From assembly GCA_014526335.1 (NCBI GenBank), contig JACTAT010000058.1, positions 1,352,665-1,416,664 on the forward strand: a DNA stretch of 64,000 bases, written 5' to 3'. Numbering within the stretch: position 1 is the stretch's first letter; every line of letters starts with the position of its first letter. Made by a program: the position numbers and the translations under genes. Shown one piece after another: positions 53,440-64,000 of this stretch. The notes beneath the pieces were generated by a model. That model did not search any database and had not been told where the DNA came from. It saw only the letters and a list, made by a program, of their open reading frames with translations. This DNA comes from Chrysaora quinquecirrha (taxonomy: Eukaryota; Cnidaria; Scyphozoa; Semaeostomeae; Pelagiidae).

Positions 53440-54900
53440 CATCACGTTGTACGGGGTGGTTCCCAGATTGGTAATCTCATGGCAAAGCTCGTCTGCTCAC
53501 AGGCGTACTAGCTTTCTGGCGCTTTTGTTTCAGAACGCGCGGCAGCTGCAGATCTAGTTGTTCATAAGTAAAACTTGGGCGGAGCATCACTAAATTTCAA
53601 CTTACTATACAGTAAGTGCCCATTTTGTAAGAAAATCTGGAATTCTCTCTTAAGTCATTCAAGTTATTTAACACCAGCAACGATATCTAAAGGAACAACC
53701 AAGAAGATATATCGCTCTTATTCCGTACAGCCAGAGACTATCTAAGTGAAGCATGAAAAGGATGAAAGTGAACACATTTCGTTAAATGAAATGGACTCCA
53801 TATTTTTTTGCCCCAAGTGATGAAGATGGTTCGAGTACCCTGGAAGACGATTGCCTATCTGGATTATGACTATAAACTATTCAAATTTTTGTTTTGTTGT
53901 GTTGCAATTTTTTCCATTTGCTTCTTTGACACAGACTAGTACCTTATGTAGCTATACCCTCAAGTAGTAGCAGTCTTGTGGCATGACGCTGGCTCCATCT
54001 CCTTAAATTGTGATTGAAATGTTATTTTACAATGTTTTCTCAAGTATAGCATCAACCTCGGGCATATTTCACACGACTGGGCGGGGTAAGGGAAAAATTG
54101 TTCCCTCCCACCTATCTCCCCCCTGTAAGCCCCCTTCAATTTTTTCCACTGGAAACTTTTTTTGGTCGATTGCTAGACTTACATAGCAAATTGCATCAAT
54201 TTTCATACGTTTTAGCCAAATATTTGATTGTTATCGATTTTTTATCATTGAAAAATGACGTCATCGATCACTTGATTTTGAGGCCACATCTCAACATGCC
54301 CAAAGCAGATTCGTAATCTCCGTATTCGAGTTAGTTAAAAACAACTTTCAAAGTTGAGGTTGGGTAGCTCCTTAGGTTTTTTGGATTTATTCCCTGTCTA
54401 GACACGGTTTTTGCGGCTTTTTGAGGGCATGCATGTTTGAACTAAAATCTTCTAGTGGCAGAAGCATCATAACTCTTTATGTCGTCGCTACCGCAGGAGA
54501 GGAATTGCCTGGCCACGGCAAAGCCACCGTTGTGGTTAGTGCAGAAAGACTACATTCTACAAGTGCGTGAGTTCCGTTAGTCAGTAGAACAACAGCAAGA
54601 ATTCACTTGGTTTACTTAATTTTTCATTCAAGAACACCAAAGATTACAAAATACGAAAGTTCGACCACGATTACAATCCAACGACTCCGCAAATTCGGCT
54701 TCAAGTTCCTTAGCTTCTTCGTCCCATAAATTTTTCAAAACACTTTCATAAAAAACTGAATTATCCTTATAATATAACGACTGAATTACGACTAACGGCG
54801 AGAGTAACGGCTACCAACTAACTGGAACTGACCAGAAAACAGCAAGTTATGCAAGAATGAAAGAGCGCCGCATGACAAGGTGTGGCTCCTTGACATTGAC
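53440..54900. other. Intergenic DNA, nothing recognised
   Basis: No gene, splice-supported exon or clear repeat seen; only short frames. Confidence 0.4.
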
Positions 54901-55089
54901 GTTAACCTTAATCACATGACTGTTAAAGTAAAAAAACAAGTTAAACAAGTCAAAGTGCATTGTCCACTATAAATAACCGGAACGAGGAAACTCTGTCCCT
55001 TAACATTAGGAAGTCTTTCCATCAAAACTAAAAATGTCGCGGGGCCCCGTCTACACGGATACGTTTTCAAAAAAATCGTAATTGATAAA

Positions 55090-55200
55090 ATATTGAATGA
55101 CCTGAAATGACCTGAAATGACCTGAAATGAGCTGAGATGATCTGAATTGACTTGAAAATGACCTGGAATTACCCTAAATGACATGAAATGACCCAAAAAT
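55090..55200. repeat. (GACCTGAAAT)n decamer repeat
   Basis: AATGACCTGAAATGACCTGA and diverged GATCTGAATTGACTTG variants over about 110 bp. Confidence 0.85.
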
Positions 55201-55329
55201 GAGCTGATCAGACTTATTCCGTTCTTTTCAGAGCTGTTTAAAATTCATGGCTGTGTTAAAAAGACGGAACCAGTACTAGATTCTCAAAATGTGAATCTGG
55301 GAACAGCATCTAAGAATATTGTAGGCTTC

Positions 55330-55555
55330 TTGAAAAGGAATTTGGGAATGGGAATGTGGAAATGGGAATCTGGAGATTGGAATCGTAGAAAGGGGATTTT
55401 AGAAGGAGAATCTAAGAACAGGGTTCTAGAGAAGGAATGGGGAATGGGAATGTGGAAATGGGATTCTGGGAATGAGAATCTGGAAAGGAATTTGAGAAAG
55501 GGAAACTAAGAAAAGGCTTCTGGAGAAGGAATCTGGGAATGGAAATCAGATTTTG
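55330..55555. repeat. GGGAATGTGGAAATGGGAATCTGG purine-rich repeat
   Basis: A series of GGAAT-based modules; two longer units (AATGGGAATGTGGAAATGGG at about 55345 and 55441) are near-identical. Strongly purine on the plus strand. Confidence 0.85.
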
Positions 55556-55807
55556 CAGTAGTTCTGTTTTATTTCTCATTGTTTTTCTCAGCCGTTTCTC
55601 TGTATAAATGATTCGTGAATGCATAAAAGAGTGATTTCGCCGACCGAAACTACCGATTTGCCGACTGATCCTTTTTCCAGGGGGGTGTCGCACCCCTACA
55701 CCCCCAATGTAGGGACGGCCCTGGGACTCAGCACTGGTACAGCCCCGTCTCGGCACTTGCTCTGCCACTTTTGGCTACAGTATATGGAAACCAGGCTTTA
55801 ATTATTG

Positions 55808-56093
55808 CATAGGCGTAGAGTTTTGTTTTAGCTAGGGGGGCAAAAATAATTACTGAAATTGTGAAAAGGAAATTTTTGGCCACGGCGTTTTTCGGTAGAA
55901 CGTGTTGATAAAGAAAGAAACACGAGACATCCATTATCAAACGGCATAACTTGAACACATTAAGTGACTGTGTAAATGTTGCTCTTCCCTGTATTTTCTC
56001 CACGACAAAATGTTATTTTAAGGGGGGCTTGGCCCCCCTTAGCTAAGTCTTGGGGGGGCGATGGCCCCCTGGCCCCCTAACTCTACGCCTATG
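55808..56093. mobile_element. hAT-like MITE, 286 bp, perfect 8-bp target duplication
   Basis: AATTATTG flanks both sides (55800-55807 and 56094-56101). The ends CATAGGCGTAGAGTT are a perfect inverted repeat with CTCTACGCCTATG at the right. G- and C-runs lie inside each end as in 5290-6406. Confidence 0.9.
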
Positions 56094-56461
56094 AATTATT
56101 GAAAGCACAATAGTTTTAAATTTAACCGTCCAAATAGGGGTAAAAGTTCAATCTTTTATTTAGGGGAAAATGCCTGACTGCAAAACATATTTCTGTTTCC
56201 ACGCCTCTATTGTTTCCAAAGAACAATAAACAAACAACGAGGAAGCCTGGGACTGAATTGTGTGAAGGAGCGCGCCCGCGCGGGATCAATGCATCAAATT
56301 CCTCCTTCATTCATAAAGTAGTGTGGAAGGATTTCTCTTTGTCTAAGAAAGTTTCAGGGCTCCCAACAATCAAGGACTTACAAGAAGTAGCCTTATTTTC
56401 CTGTTATTTTTTGTGCATTTCAAAGTTCTTTTTGTAAAGAGAAGAAGCAACAAAACCGAAA

Positions 56462-56638
56462 ATGGAAGCTACACCGGCAGCAGGCAGCAGTAAACCGACC
56501 AAGAAGGCCAGTCCACTTTCCTCTCCTCGCCTGTCCTCACCAAATGTTCGAAGAATTTTAGAAGAAAAAGAAGAAATGCAGAATTTGAACGACCGATTTG
56601 CTGTTTATATCGACAGAATGAATGCCAGAGCTATCTGA
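56462..56638 (+). CDS. Lamin exon 1: head and start of coil 1A
   Basis: Opens [19 protein letters not shown], then the SP-rich segment and [18 protein letters not shown] before TGA. Conservation stops after AVYIDR (about 56617). There is no in-frame GT donor between there and the stop. Confidence 0.85.
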   Translation: MEATPAAGSSKPTKKASPLSSPRLSSPNVRRILEEKEEMQNLNDRFAVYIDRMNARAI

Positions 56639-59600
56639 TACGAAGGGCTAAAAAATTAGAGTGATTTTCACTCCGTTTTGTAGAGATAATATGAAAATCA
56701 CTCCGCTCCGGGTGTAATTGATATTCTTTTGTGAGTGGGGATTAACTATTGAAATTTTCTATTGTCTCGACTATCTGGTAAAGTGCATTACAAAAAATTG
56801 GTCTACCGATACGAAAATCAATATGCAACGATAGCTATGCGGTATAATGTAAACACTTGCCCTATCCGATATTGGTTAGTAAAACACGATATGTGTTTGT
56901 TATTTGATATGAATTTCGTATTGAAAACTCTCTTTCTAGAAATTTTTTAGAAACTTCCATGTTTGCAGGTTTTTGTTGAAAAGGTATATCAGAATGCTCA
57001 TTGATGTTTATCTTTCTTTAAGGTTTTTTTTGTTTCATTTCAAGGCTAGATAAAGAGTCCCAGTCCTGTGCAAAGGCTGAGGAGAAAGTGAAAACATTAA
57101 CCAAAAAGCTGAATGAAAAGGATGCATTACTAGTCAGCCTACAAGGAGAACATAATTCATTAAGAGATCAATACGACAAACTCAAAAAGGAAAGTTCTGG
57201 CCTTCAGGAAGCACTAAATGCAACAAGATATGATCTAGAGCAGAAGACACTTGATAAAGTTGATCTAGAAAACCGAATGCAAACTTTGAATGAAGATCTT
57301 GATTTCAAGAAAAGAATGTATGATCAGGTGAGGAAATGAAATGCATTACTGCAATCTCACTCTTTGTAATTTGAGGGGTTTCTAGTAAAATCACCCCATT
57401 TCCAACATGCCCCACTTTTAGGTTTTGTTGCCCCAATTCAAAAGTCAACTCACCCCACCTTCAAAGTCAACCTGCCCCATCTCAAAGTCAACTTGCCTCC
57501 AATGAACTATCAATGATTAAAGTTGTGGGCTCAACCCCCAAACCCCCTTTTATCGCACTGATAGATTCGCTCAATTTTATCATTTTCTATCATTTATTTA
57601 ATGGTGGGGTGAGTTGACTAAACAAATGGTGCGAGTTGGACAAACACTTAGGGGCAGCATAACTTAAAAGAGTTGTGACTTGACCATGTTAAGGTGGGGC
57701 AAGTTGGTAGTGGAGCAATTTGACCTGTTACCTTTTGAGGCAGGCGATCACATGCGCACATGCGAGACAATGGAATTTTTATCAGGGAGAATTTTTTAAT
57801 GATCAAAAGCTTTGCTTCTTAGGCTCAATAAGGCTGCGTTTTCATGGGTCCTACTTAAATGGTTCCAAACAGAAGCATTCCAAATGGGTACAGATAGGCT
57901 TTGCCTTCCAACGAGATGGGCAAGATGGTCACAACCAATGGCATGTGTAAACTTAATAAGTCATATCATACTGTACATGGCGTATTTTTATACTACAAAT
58001 ACTGGACTCTCAGGATCAGTTTCCAAAAGCTCTCAACTTCCCATTTGACTTTGTGCTCCATTTGTAACAAATTATTATGTCTTTTTGTAGGAGTTGGCAG
58101 AAATTAAACTTCAGCTAGTGTCCTTTGAATCCACAAAAACTTACATGGAAACTGATTTTAAACAGAAATATGATTCTGTTATGAAAGATAAACTTCAAGA
58201 ATTACGAGATGAATTTGGAGAAGAAGCGGAAAATATCAGAAATGAAATTGAGAATAATTATAATCAGAAGGTAACTATTTATTGTTTTTAAATTGTTTTT
58301 TTGCATAGTTTAATAATAGAACTTAAACAAGTATTCTGCTGGAGATATTTTTGTCTCAGGCTGCACTAATTTTCAATAATTAATTCAAAAAATTAGAAAG
58401 TAGAGGAAATTTAAAGAACACAATATCTAAAAAGAGTAACACCAAAAGAAAATTCAATTGTATTTAAATTACTTTATTAAAGAGAGAAGACAAGGAAATA
58501 TGCAACATAATATATAACATGCAAATGTGCAACATGCAAAGAATTTCATCACTTCCAATATTAGCCCTTTCTTCTTCTCTTCTCTTGTCTCTGTCACTCA
58601 ACTTGTACATATTGTCACTGTTGTCCCCCCCATATAAGAAAATATTCCCTTTTCAAGAACTTCTACACCCTTCATGTGCAAATACTATTGGCCGAACCTT
58701 GGAATAGTGGCTGAATTGCTATAATTGTACACCATAGAAAAATTTGAATTGCACATCCTACCTGGCTCAAAGTTTTAACTGAAAGTGGCACTGTAGTGTT
58801 AATTAAAATAACATTCAAACGTATTAGTAAAAACCTTTGAAAAATTGAATTGCACACCTATAAAGCCTCAATTTTATCACTACCATGATTTTTTAGATGT
58901 AAAATTTAGAATTTAAAATTTAGATTAAATTTTCTTGACTGAGAATTTATCCTTCCTACTAGTTGTAATGCAAAAAATTTATTAGAAATTCCTACACATT
59001 TGTTTTTAATTTGTTAATTGTTTAAAATTATTTTCAGCTAAATGATCTAAAGGCAAGCAATGACAGTGCTAGAGATGAACGTGAAAGACAAACTATCATT
59101 ATTAGGGAATGCAAAGCATGCTTGGAAACATTGAAGATTGATAAAAGTGTGCTTGAGACTGAGGTATGTTATCTTGCTAGAACTGATGCATGTTTTGTCA
59201 TTTTCATTTGATTTTCTCTTCCAGAGGATTGTTTGGATTATTGTTTTATTGAAGATTCTGTGGCTTTGTGGTCTAATCCAGCTGGCTCGTGGTTTCAGAA
59301 GCTCTACCAGGTTGGGGTTTGAGCCCCAGCCACAGTAGCATCACAGCCAGGGGCAAGGTCTTGATTAGTTAGCCTACGGAGATCCTGGTGCTAAATAAAA
59401 CCACTTCACCTTTCACATGCATTACTCCAGATGATGATGTAACACCTATGGTCTTAAACGTATTGCACCACCTTGCTCAAAATGACAGCTAACTGTGGCT
59501 CTTTGCCCACTTGAAATATTTTCATAATAAAAATTACAGGGTGGCAGAATTATTTGCAACATTTTACTTGCTTTGAATTAGATTTTGAAGTGACAAACAT

Positions 59601-62600
59601 TTTAAAAGTTTTGAAGCAGTGCCTTGAGAAATTTTATGAATAATCTCTTTCAGCTTTAGAATTGTAATATAAAATGTTGGGTTAAATTGCAGAAAAATAT
59701 AAATTTTGCTGATATCTGCAACAGAACTCTCTGAGTTTGTATGATTCCTGAAATCATTGTCAACACAAAAAGCTTTATATTTAGTAGGGAAGCCCATTCT
59801 GATGTAACATGTTGTTAATAAAATGAAGAAGAATGAAGAATTCATTCGGACATGAAGTTTACAGTTTTAAAAGCTCATTTGTTTAATTGATGTTTGGTTA
59901 ATTTGGGTTCGGTTAATCAAAGGTGCACTGTTCTAATTGGCAATCCTATATTTATTACTTTACTAATATGCTTAAATGCAAATCAGGTTGCCCCATTGTT
60001 ATGGCCCGTTGTTTGATTACACAAGAAAGGCTTTTTCCCTGGGCCACCTAGAGATGCGCTTCTTTCTTTAATCGATCCCTTTTTTGGCCGGACACTGTTT
60101 AAATCTACCTCTAATATTGCAGCTGAATTCATACAAAAGACGTATTGAAGAGCTGGAACGTGTCCGTGCTGCTGAAAAAGACGATTTTTCAAAACAGCTG
60201 GAAGACAAATCAAATGAGATCAAGGATTTGAAGGAAACCATTGAAGATTTGAATAAAGAATATGAAGAACTACTTGGTATCAAGGCTGCTTTGGATCTCG
60301 AGATCAGTGCATATAGGAAATTGCTTGAAGGGGAAGAAGCAAGGTATTTTATAGCTTTTTTGCAGGCATATTGCTGATTTGGGGCCTCAGTTATATACAA
60401 TTACCCTATAAGATCATGAAAAAGTGAGTTTGAAAGTTGTCTATCATTTAGAAGGTCATTCTAACCACCTTAGGGCCTATTTATATGGAGAAAATCATCC
60501 CACCGTCCAGCCCTTTACCTGAGAGGTGAGACCTCACCTTCAAACCTTTGTGATTTTCATTTTATATATGGAATATGTTTCATCCCAATCATTTGTGGTC
60601 TCAGTCGTTGAGAGGGGGGATCTCACCTGGCTGGGATGAAATTTTCTCATATAAATGCTGGAAGGTGGGATGAAAGCTGAATGGTGGGAAAAATTCACAC
60701 ATTATGCGCAAGCGCCAGACATAATCCTATTGTATGAGAAAGTTAAAAAAAAGCGGAAATATGAGAGCAGTAGCTGGAAGGTGGGATGAAATTCTACATG
60801 TAAACTATTGAAAGTTTCATCTCACTTTTCAGCTGACAGGTTGGAAGGTGGGATTTGTCCATGTAAACAGGCCCTTAGAAGGTCATTCTACATCCTCTTA
60901 ACATGCCCAAATAGCCTGAATTATTTTCTATTTGTGTACCTTGTGAACTCATAAACAGGCAGCTCATAAACTCGTTCCTTTGTCAACAAACTCAGTCACC
61001 TGAAAACCACTGAAACGGTGAAACCTCATATGAGGGCTCAGTGAAGCTCCTCCTGGACCATGATGGTTTTCTTTTTTGGTTTCCATGGTACTGAGAGAGA
61101 GGAGCTCTATATTTTTAGGCCACATTTACACTATGCCGGTACGCAATGAATACGGAATGGTTTCATATTGGGTGGGGATTTGGGAGTCCCCGTTTACATT
61201 ATGCCGGTATGAAATTAATACGATGAGCAAGGTCATTGGTTTTTGTTTAAAATCTATTGTTTCAAAGAGCAATTTTTTCATTCTCTCATTCATTCAGCAA
61301 AGCGGCATCAAACTGTACCGTATTCAGGCGTTTACACAATGCCGTTTTCAGATGAAGCCGGTTAGCGTATCGTGTTCATTTCGTATCGTATTCAAGTCAT
61401 AACTGTGCCGGCATAGTATAGACGCAGTGCTAAAACGTTATAGTTTTGTACCATATTCATCTCATACCGGCATAGTGTAAACGGGGTCTTAGCTTTATAG
61501 GTACTGAGAGAAGGGAGCTGTATAATTTTAGCTTCATAGGACTGGAACAAAGTCATACTTTTTGCTCCGGACTTCCAACAGTCTTTATGAAATTAGGCTT
61601 TGAAAATTTTTTATTTCGATTTTGATTATGAAGAGCATGATAATTGGTAGTCACAGTAGGAATGATTTGGTGGCAAGATTAATTTGGTCTCCACAATAAC
61701 ATTGTAATTTGGGTGTGTAGACTAGTCGAAAACTGATGATCCTTCAATAGATCACTTCGGCATGACGTCAGACAGCATTAAAATTTTTCGAAATCACATG
61801 ATATCGAGTTTTCGATATGAAAATCTTATAAAGCAGCCAAAACTTAGTCTAGGTACAAAGTTTAACTGTCCTAGCGCTTGTGCTCTTAATTTTATGAGCA
61901 TTCAAAGTTCCCGATTTCATAAAGGCTTTAACCGCAAAAAATGAACTTGGTGAAACTATTTACCCCACACGGTCAAAGCCCTTATAAAATCAATCACTTT
62001 GGACGCTCGTAGAATCGATGATACACGCGCTGAGATGATAAAACTTTGCACCTAGACTAATTTTTGGGTGCTTTATACGATTTTCGCATCGAAAGATTGA
62101 TATCTTGCGATTTCGAAAAATTTAAATTCTACGGAAATGATCTATAACTGGAGAACAGGCTGCGGTTCCCATTCTAACATTAGGACGGCTTTCCATTGGT
62201 TGAAATTGAATTGCGTATTGTTTAATAAAATGTCATGAGAGTTGTCTTTGAACCGTATTTCGACGTTGTGATTAACGTTCTGTGATTGGTTTACAAACAA
62301 TAAACCTTTCAAAAAGTTCTGTGCCCGTTCATCTCTGGGCAGTTATCTGCCCGTTGTCCTAATTGATAGGCAAAAGTCCTAATTATATTGCCACTTTATA
62401 ACAGTTAGTATTTTCCCTAGGTTGAACATCACCCCAACCCAGACTCCATCACCTCCAAGCAGAAAACGCCCAAGAATAGATGTTGAGTCTCCAAAGGGAC
62501 CTAATGTTGTATCAACTGCAAAAGGAAGCATTCAAATATCTGAATGTGATGCCGAAGGAAAATTTGTCAAGATTTTAAATTCTTCAGCTACTGTGAGTAT

Positions 62601-63224
62601 TGTCTATTAGATATATAAACCTTTTTCGAACGTGCTAAATAATAACGAAGCTTTTCATGGCTTACATCTTCATTGACAGTTCTTTTACTTTGAATAAGAG
62701 TAGGTTTTGACCCCGTCCTGGTTGAATTGGGACTAAATTTCCTAATAGAAAAAGGCTTAAGTTCTTTAATTGGAATTTGCGTAGTTAATCCGGGTTAAAT
62801 TTCACAATGGAAACAAGGCTCAAGTTCTTTACTTGGAATTAGCGTAATTTTTAAACAGGTTGAATCCGGGATTAATTTCTTAATGCAAAAAGGCTTAAGT
62901 TCTTTACTTGGAATTATAAGAAATTTTAACATCGGTTCAACCCGGACTAAGTTTCTTAATGGAAACAGGGCTTAAGTTTCTTACTTTGCATTAGAGTAAC
63001 TTTTAACCTCGGTCCAATATTGGACTAAATTTGATAATGGAAACAGCCCTAAAGTTCTTTACTTGGAATTTCGGTCGGATCTGTCGGTTTTGATTCAGCG
63101 TTTTTTGCACCTTTTACAGGAAGAACCATTGGGTGGTTGGATTGTTGAGCGGAAAGTAGGAGACAGTTCAGCTGGATTCAAGTTCAATCCCCGCAGCATC
63201 CTCAAGGGAGGAGCAACTGTGACG
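56462..63224 (+). CDS. Nuclear lamin (intermediate filament), partial at the 3' end, coil 1A segment missing
   Basis: Exons seen: 56462-56638 (head and start of coil 1A), 57045-57327, 58091-58270, 59038-59163, 60123-60343, 62421-62592 and 63120-63224. The head has [12 protein letters not shown] (lamin head phosphorylation-type SP sites) and [18 protein letters not shown], the start of coil 1A. Coils 1B and 2 follow as heptad-rich exons ending in the intermediate-filament terminus [15 protein letters not shown]. The tail has a nuclear localisation signal (SRKRPRID), [13 protein letters not shown] and [14 protein letters not shown], the start of the Ig-like lamin tail domain. Lamins polymerise under the inner nuclear membrane. 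The last exons, with the rest of the tail domain and a CaaX box if present, lie beyond the window. Most of coil 1A and linker L1 is not present between the first two exons. Confidence 0.9.
56640..56900. repeat. Lamin intron repeats, including an orphan copy of the 125-bp satellite
   Basis: ACGAAAATCAATATGCAACG, ATAGCTATGCGGTATAATGT and AAACACTTGCCCTATCCGATA (about 56812-56875) are the reverse complement of satellite sequence at 3608-4311. GTGATTTTCACTCCG/GAAAATCACTCCG lies just before. Confidence 0.75.
57045..57327 (+). CDS. Lamin exon, coil 1B
   Basis: Acceptor TTCATTTCAAG, donor [27 protein letters not shown] to [10 protein letters not shown], with [14 protein letters not shown] matching the NRLQT..EELDF.K signature of lamins. 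It starts on the last base of a split codon. Confidence 0.93.
57375..57725. mobile_element. Foldback element with TGCCCCAC/GTGGGGCA ends in a lamin intron
   Basis: The left AAATCACCCCATTTCCAACA and TGCCCCAC mirror GGTGGGGCAAGTTGGTAGTG and GAGCAATTTGA at the right. AAAGTCAACTCACCCCAC-type words repeat inside. Confidence 0.65.
58091..58270 (+). CDS. Lamin exon, end of coil 1B / coil 2 start
   Basis: Acceptor TTTTTGTAG, donor [29 protein letters not shown] to ENNYNQK, 60 residues, phase 0. Confidence 0.93.
59038..59163 (+). CDS. Lamin exon, coil 2
   Basis: Acceptor TTATTTTCAG, donor [27 protein letters not shown] to DKSVLETE, 42 residues, phase 0, one fewer than the matching stretch of human lamin A. 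Confidence 0.9.
59258..59345 (+). mobile_element. tRNA-like SINE head in a lamin intron
   Basis: TGTGGCTTTGTGGTCTAATC and a final AGCCACA can pair as a 7-bp acceptor stem. GGGGTTTGAGCCCC resembles a T-arm/B-box. A non-tRNA body follows (to about 59500). The internal folds are imperfect, so a SINE or pseudo-tRNA is likelier than a functional tRNA. Confidence 0.45.
60123..60343 (+). CDS. Lamin exon, end of coil 2 with the rod-terminus motif
   Basis: Acceptor TAATATTGCAG, donor [31 protein letters not shown] through [20 protein letters not shown] and KLLEGEEA(R), the most conserved signature of intermediate filament rods. Confidence 0.96.
60473..60874. mobile_element. PIF/Harbinger-like foldback MITE, TTA target
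   Basis: TTA at 60470-60472 and 60875-60877. The ends GGGCCTATTTATATGGA and TCCATGTAAACAGGCCC are inverted. AGGTGGGATGAAA words repeat inside. The flank TTAGAAGGTCATTCTA is present on both sides. Confidence 0.8.
61118..61488. mobile_element. PIF/Harbinger-like MITE, TTA target, copy 2
   Basis: TTA at 61115-61117 and 61489-61491. The ends are GGCCACATTTACACTATGCC and, from the right, GACCCCGTTTACACTATGCC. Same family as 39184-39584. Confidence 0.87.
61500..62420. other. Lamin intron, nothing specific recognised
   Basis: A+T-rich intron sequence between the rod-end exon and the tail exon; no repeat or RNA recognised with confidence. Confidence 0.4.
62421..62592 (+). CDS. Lamin exon, tail with nuclear localisation signal
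   Basis: Acceptor TTTTCCCTAG, donor [29 protein letters not shown], then [25 protein letters not shown] is the NLS. The first base completes the Arg codon of GEEAR. Confidence 0.93.
62700..63060. repeat. About 88-bp degenerate tandem repeat in a lamin intron
   Basis: TTAAGTTCTTTA.TTGGAATT followed by a TTTTAACC..GGTT.AA..GG.ACTAAATTTC.TAATGGAAA block recurs about four times (starting near 62756, 62819, 62892 and 62970). Confidence 0.75.
63120..63224 (+). CDS. Lamin exon, start of the lamin tail (Ig-like) domain
   Basis: Acceptor ACCTTTTACAG, donor [29 protein letters not shown] then [15 protein letters not shown] matches the first strands of the lamin tail domain, phase 0 on both sides. The next exon is not in the window. 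Confidence 0.93.
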
Positions 63225-63667
63225 GTAATTATATATTACAGCATTATTAATGTGTTTTGTGTTCGAGTGAAAATGTAGGCAAGGTAATGTAAACAATGTA
63301 CTCAGAGTCTTCAGATCATTCTCAGGTGAACTTATTGCATACCAATCCTCAGATAAAACTGAGGAAACAAGTCGCCCCATTCCGGCCAACCATCACTGTT
63401 TATTTGCGTCAGCAGTCACGTAATGAATGGTTATACAGCAGTATTCCTGAAAACCAATGGCTGAGTACTTGAAATGCCATGCCCAGTACTAACCTTTAGC
63501 TTTTTGAGATTCGAGTAAAACTTTTTCGGAGCCTAGTACTTATTTCTTAATAATGGCTTATTTTCCAAAAAACGAGCGCTTACCATCGGCAACTTGCTTA
63601 TTTGACTTGACTTATTTTTTCTATTAAGTGAATCTACTGCGATCTGTCCAATCACTTTTTATATTAG

Positions 63668-63900
63668 GGGCCGTCCGAGTTGATCGCTAAAATATCGCTA
63701 TTTCGTATTCGCTACTTTTCGCTACTTTCCGGCAAAGTTAGTTCAAAATTAGCGATGTCTCTTCTAAAAGTAGCGATGAGCCTTTCACGATCGAGCGATA
63801 GAATCGCTATGTCAAAATCATATACGTACAAAAAGAGCGATTTGGTAGCGATATGATTCATCAAGTTTCAAAAGTTAGCGATTTCACTAGATTTACCGAC
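63668..63900. repeat. AGCGAT/ATCGCT-rich block, possible element with its right end outside the window
   Basis: GGGGCCGTCCGAGTTGATCGC starts a 230-bp stretch with about ten AGCGAT or ATCGCT words in both orientations. It resembles the word-loaded elements elsewhere in the window. Confidence 0.5.
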
Positions 63901-64000
63901 TGTAGCTCATTGTTCTGTGCGTGTAAAATCGGCTCTTTGAGAATAATATAAAGAGGCAGTTAAAAAGAATCATTTTTTGCACCTCAAAATTTTCATTGTA

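Noticed and set aside
59258..59345. Functional tRNA gene
   Set aside because: The acceptor-stem pairing is good, but the D- and anticodon arms do not fold convincingly and a SINE-like body follows.
1..64000. CRISPR arrays, prophage or bacterial operons
   Set aside because: The sequence is clearly eukaryotic; the tandem arrays lack the direct-repeat and unique-spacer pattern of CRISPR.

Overview
The window is 64 kb of A+T-rich eukaryotic nuclear DNA. It holds introns with GT..AG splice sites, long introns full of transposon debris, microsatellites, and six recognisable animal genes. The gene set (ANKLE1-type GIY-YIG nuclease, snurportin-1, a nuclear lamin with a lamin tail domain, two Shaker-type Kv channels, a multi-saposin secretory protein) identifies a metazoan. 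I infer a non-bilaterian such as a cnidarian from the local Shaker-type channel pair, the compact genes and the repeat style. The species cannot be named from sequence alone.

Layout. 476-1901 (+): last recognisable exons of an ANKLE1-like nuclease whose upstream exons lie outside the window. 7895-17783 (+): eight exons of snurportin-1 (SNUPN), covering the importin-beta-binding region to the stop; the exon with the start codon was not found and the first visible exon has an apparent frameshift. 18500-22900: no gene, but a diverged hairpin-rich tandem array. 23301-24425 (+) and 30686-32470 (-): two intronless Kv channel genes, tail to tail. 35400-52491 (-): a nine-exon gene for a secreted chain of eight saposin-B domains. 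56462-63224 (+): a lamin gene whose last exon(s) lie beyond the window and whose coil 1A segment is missing. The spaces between genes are mostly mobile-element remnants.

Mobile DNA. At least ten short inverted-repeat elements of one architecture sit at TA targets and begin CAC..CTTTTTTTATAAG. Four elements have 8-bp target duplications, three of them hAT-like with CAG/CAT..GGCG-type ends. Three elements have TTA/TAA targets and are PIF/Harbinger-like. There are three fragments of non-LTR reverse transcriptase, several tRNA-like SINE pieces, a 125-bp dimeric satellite, and several minisatellites.

How the genes relate. There is no operon logic; these are independent housekeeping genes (SNUPN for snRNP import, lamin for the nuclear envelope, ANKLE1 for DNA cleavage), an excitability pair (Kv) and a lipid-binding saposin gene. 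The most interesting structures are four: the saposin gene, in which every internal exon is a phase-0 cassette starting on a cysteine codon and carrying the back half of one domain plus the front half of the next; the covariation of the terminal and internal motif words in the TA-target MITE family; the shared departures from the Shaker voltage sensor and S6 gate in both Kv channels; and the missing coil 1A in the lamin gene.
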